In this document: in pieces, positions 6,238 through 7,696 of the stretch
Numbering within the stretch: position 1 is the first letter of the stretch
How the letters are laid out: every line of letters starts with the position of its first letter
Source of the DNA: Gemmatimonadota bacterium
Lineage (GTDB): Bacteria; Gemmatimonadota; Gemmatimonadetes; Longimicrobiales; UBA6960
Length of the DNA stretch: 7,696 nt
Reading direction: 5' to 3'
NCBI GenBank assembly: GCA_019347995.1
Contig: JAHWKH010000101.1
Span: 1-7,696 of the forward strand
Translations under genes and position numbers: made by a program
Notes under the pieces: model-generated
What the model saw: only the letters and a program-made list of their open reading frames with translations
Databases searched by the model: none
What the model was told of the DNA's origin: nothing

Positions 6238-7696
6238 TCAGGCGGCCCCGCGCCCTCGCACCGGGCGACCCGCCAGCGCGCCCGTCTGCTCGCCGTCCCG
6301 GATGGTGACGCGGCCGTTCACGACCACGTGGGGGATGCCCACGGGGTAGCGGTGGGGGTCGGTGAACGTGGCGCCGTCGGCCACCGTGTCCGGGTCGAAG
6401 ACCACCAGGTCGGCGAAGGCCCCGGGCCTCACCACGCCCCGGTCCTCCAGGAGGAGCTTGGCCGCCGGCATGCCGCTCATCTTGTGGACCGCCAGCTCCA
6501 GGGGCATGACGCCGCGCTCGCGCACGTAGTGACCCAGCACGCGGGGGAAGGTGCCGTAGGCCCGGGGGTGGGGGGAGCTCCCCGACAGCGGCCCGTACGG
6601 CGCGAAGGCGCCCCCGTCCGAGCAGATCATGCCCAGCGGGTGTGCCAGGATCGCCGCGGTGTTCTCCTCGCCCATGCCGTAGCCGATCATGCCCACCGAG
6701 TTGTCGTTGGCCACGATGAGCGAGACCGCCAGCTCGTAGGGGTCCTCCCCCCGCTCGGCGGCCAGCTCGCCCAGCTTGCGACCCACCGCCCACGCCGTAT
6801 CGTCGGACGCCACCGACGTGACCTGCACCGCGTCCCACGATCCGAGCTGGTCGACCTTGGCCCGGGCGTAGGCCTCCAGCGCCGGGCGCTCGGCCGGATC
6901 CTGCAGGCGGCGCACGAACGCCTCCGAGCCGCCGGCCCGGGCCGAGGGCGGGAAGAGGTTGGACAGGCCCGTGCTGTAGGCCACGTACGGGTATCGGTCG
7001 TAGTGGACGTCCAGCCCCGAGCCGCGCGCCTCCTCCAGCAGCTCCAGGATGGGCGCGCGCTTCCAGTAGTTGCGCTCCCCCTGGCACTTGAGATGGGAGA
7101 TCTGCACGGGCACGCCCGCCATGCGGCCCACGTGCAGGGCCTCCTCCACCGCGGCCAGGAGGCGGTCGTCCTCGTTGCGCATGTGGGACGCGTACGGGTA
7201 GCCCGTGCCGCGCAGGACGGAGGCGAGGGCCACCAGCTCGTCGGTGCCGGCGAACGAGCCGGGCGTGTACTCGAGCCCCGACGAGAGCCCCACGGCGCCG
7301 CCGGCCAGCGCGTCGCGCACCAGACCCTGCATCCGCTCCAGCTCGGCGTCGGTGGCCGGGCGGTCGTCGTCGCCCACCACCGTGCCGCGCACCGTGCCGT
7401 GGCCCACCATGGTCGCCACGTTCACGGCCGCCGGCGTTCGCTCCAGGCGGTCCAGGAAGCCGCCGGGCGTGCGGAAGCCCAGCTCCACCCCGTAGCGCTC
7501 CCGGTACGACGCGTCCCTCTCGCGCGCCTCGGCCTCGCTCCATGGACCCACCGAGCTGCCGTCCTGCCCCACCACCTCCAGCGTGACGCCCTGGCGGACG
7601 CGGCTCTCGGCCCGGGGCTCCACCAGGAGGGAGAGCTCGGCGTGGGAGTGGATGTCCACGAAGCCCGGCGCCAGCGCGAGGCCGCGCAGGTCCAGC
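6238..7696 (-). CDS. N-acyl-D-amino-acid deacylase family amidohydrolase (5' partial)
   Basis: Metal-dependent amidohydrolase of the D-aminoacylase type, which hydrolyses N-acyl-D-amino acids to a carboxylic acid and a D-amino acid. In-window numbering starts at the first complete codon (7695); 485 residues are present and roughly 50, the usual N-terminal strands, lie beyond the right edge. The frame runs through LALAPGFVDIHSHAEL, so the GTG at 7659 is an internal Val, not a start. Visible: the HxH metal site H16/H18; GLSSGLEYTPGSFAGTDEL (136-154); ASHMRNED with His171; VQISHLKCQG with His201, 30 residues later as in D-aminoacylases; MICSDGGA with Asp360; and the C-terminal RAYGTFPRVLGHYVRE, VHKMSGMPAAKL and GAFADLVVFDP. 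Odd point: the family's VVGNCG segment reads VVGQDG (41-46), with Asp45 replacing the bridging metal-ligand Cys. No signal peptide can be judged. It heads a tight operon with the LuxE- and LuxC-like genes; the exact substrate is unproven. Confidence 0.88.
   Translation of the reverse strand, partial: LDLRGLALAPGFVDIHSHAELSLLVEPRAESRVRQGVTLEVVGQDGSSVGPWSEAEARERDASYRERYGVELGFRTPGGFLDRLERTPAAVNVATMVGHGTVRGTVVGDDDRPATDAELERMQGLVRDALAGGAVGLSSGLEYTPGSFAGTDELVALASVLRGTGYPYASHMRNEDDRLLAAVEEALHVGRMAGVPVQISHLKCQGERNYWKRAPILELLEEARGSGLDVHYDRYPYVAYSTGLSNLFPPSARAGGSEAFVRRLQDPAERPALEAYARAKVDQLGSWDAVQVTSVASDDTAWAVGRKLGELAAERGEDPYELAVSLIVANDNSVGMIGYGMGEENTAAILAHPLGMICSDGGAFAPYGPLSGSSPHPRAYGTFPRVLGHYVRERGVMPLELAVHKMSGMPAAKLLLEDRGVVRPGAFADLVVFDPDTVADGATFTDPHRYPVGIPHVVVNGRVTIRDGEQTGALAGRPVRGRGAA

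Noticed and set aside
5177..7543. 788-codon open frame on the minus strand overlapping the deacylase and LuxE-like genes
   Set aside because: Its translation is Gly/Arg/Ala-rich low complexity with no domain, and the recognised motifs lie in the other minus-strand frames. It is an effect of high GC content.
7657..7659. GTG 7659 as start of the deacylase
   Set aside because: The codons before it encode LALAPGF, the conserved lead into the HSH metal site, so this GTG is an internal valine and the gene continues beyond the window.
1..7696. tRNA, rRNA, CRISPR array, insertion sequence or riboswitch
   Set aside because: Reading through both strands I saw no cloverleaf, spaced direct repeats, transposase motifs, terminal inverted repeats or known riboswitch core; spaces between genes are too short for most of these.

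Overview
The window is 7.7 kb of very GC-rich bacterial DNA (above 70% by eye) with tightly packed genes, Shine-Dalgarno sites and 4-base GTGA start/stop overlaps. The gene types (LuxC/LuxE pair, D-aminoacylase family, NatA/NatB-type ABC exporter, solitary AbrB protein) and base composition suit an environmental high-GC phylum such as Gemmatimonadota, with Actinomycetota, Myxococcota or Acidobacteriota as alternatives. This placement is inference; no rRNA or other marker is present.

Layout. Positions 1-392 are gene debris: a minus-strand piece of a conserved protein with one frameshift (1-239), then a plus-strand stub with the first ~35 residues of an exported amidohydrolase running in frame into an unrelated short C-terminus (234-392). 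Next comes an intact SRPBCC/AHSA1 gene (454-984, plus). Its stop codon abuts the stop of a convergent two-gene ABC exporter operon on the minus strand: ATP-binding subunit (2223-3200), then ABC-2 type permease (985-2226), joined by a GTGA overlap. A 194-base spacer separates that operon from a divergent 63-residue SpoVT-AbrB protein (3395-3586, plus), which has the best ribosome binding site in the window.

Positions 3623-7696 hold a compact minus-strand operon read right to left: an N-acyl-D-amino-acid deacylase family amidohydrolase (5' end cut by the window edge), a LuxE-like acyl-protein synthetase 6 bases downstream, and a LuxC-like acyl-CoA reductase overlapping it by 4 bases. LuxE and LuxC together form a fatty acid reductase (acid to acyl-AMP, to acyl-enzyme thioester, to aldehyde). 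Both keep their acyl-carrying cysteines. No luciferase or LuxD gene is visible.

The most interesting hypothesis is that the deacylase frees an acid from an N-acyl amino acid and the LuxE/LuxC pair reduces it to an aldehyde, outside bioluminescence. The deacylase also has Asp where characterised D-aminoacylases carry the metal-binding Cys. No tRNA, rRNA, CRISPR array or insertion sequence was recognised.
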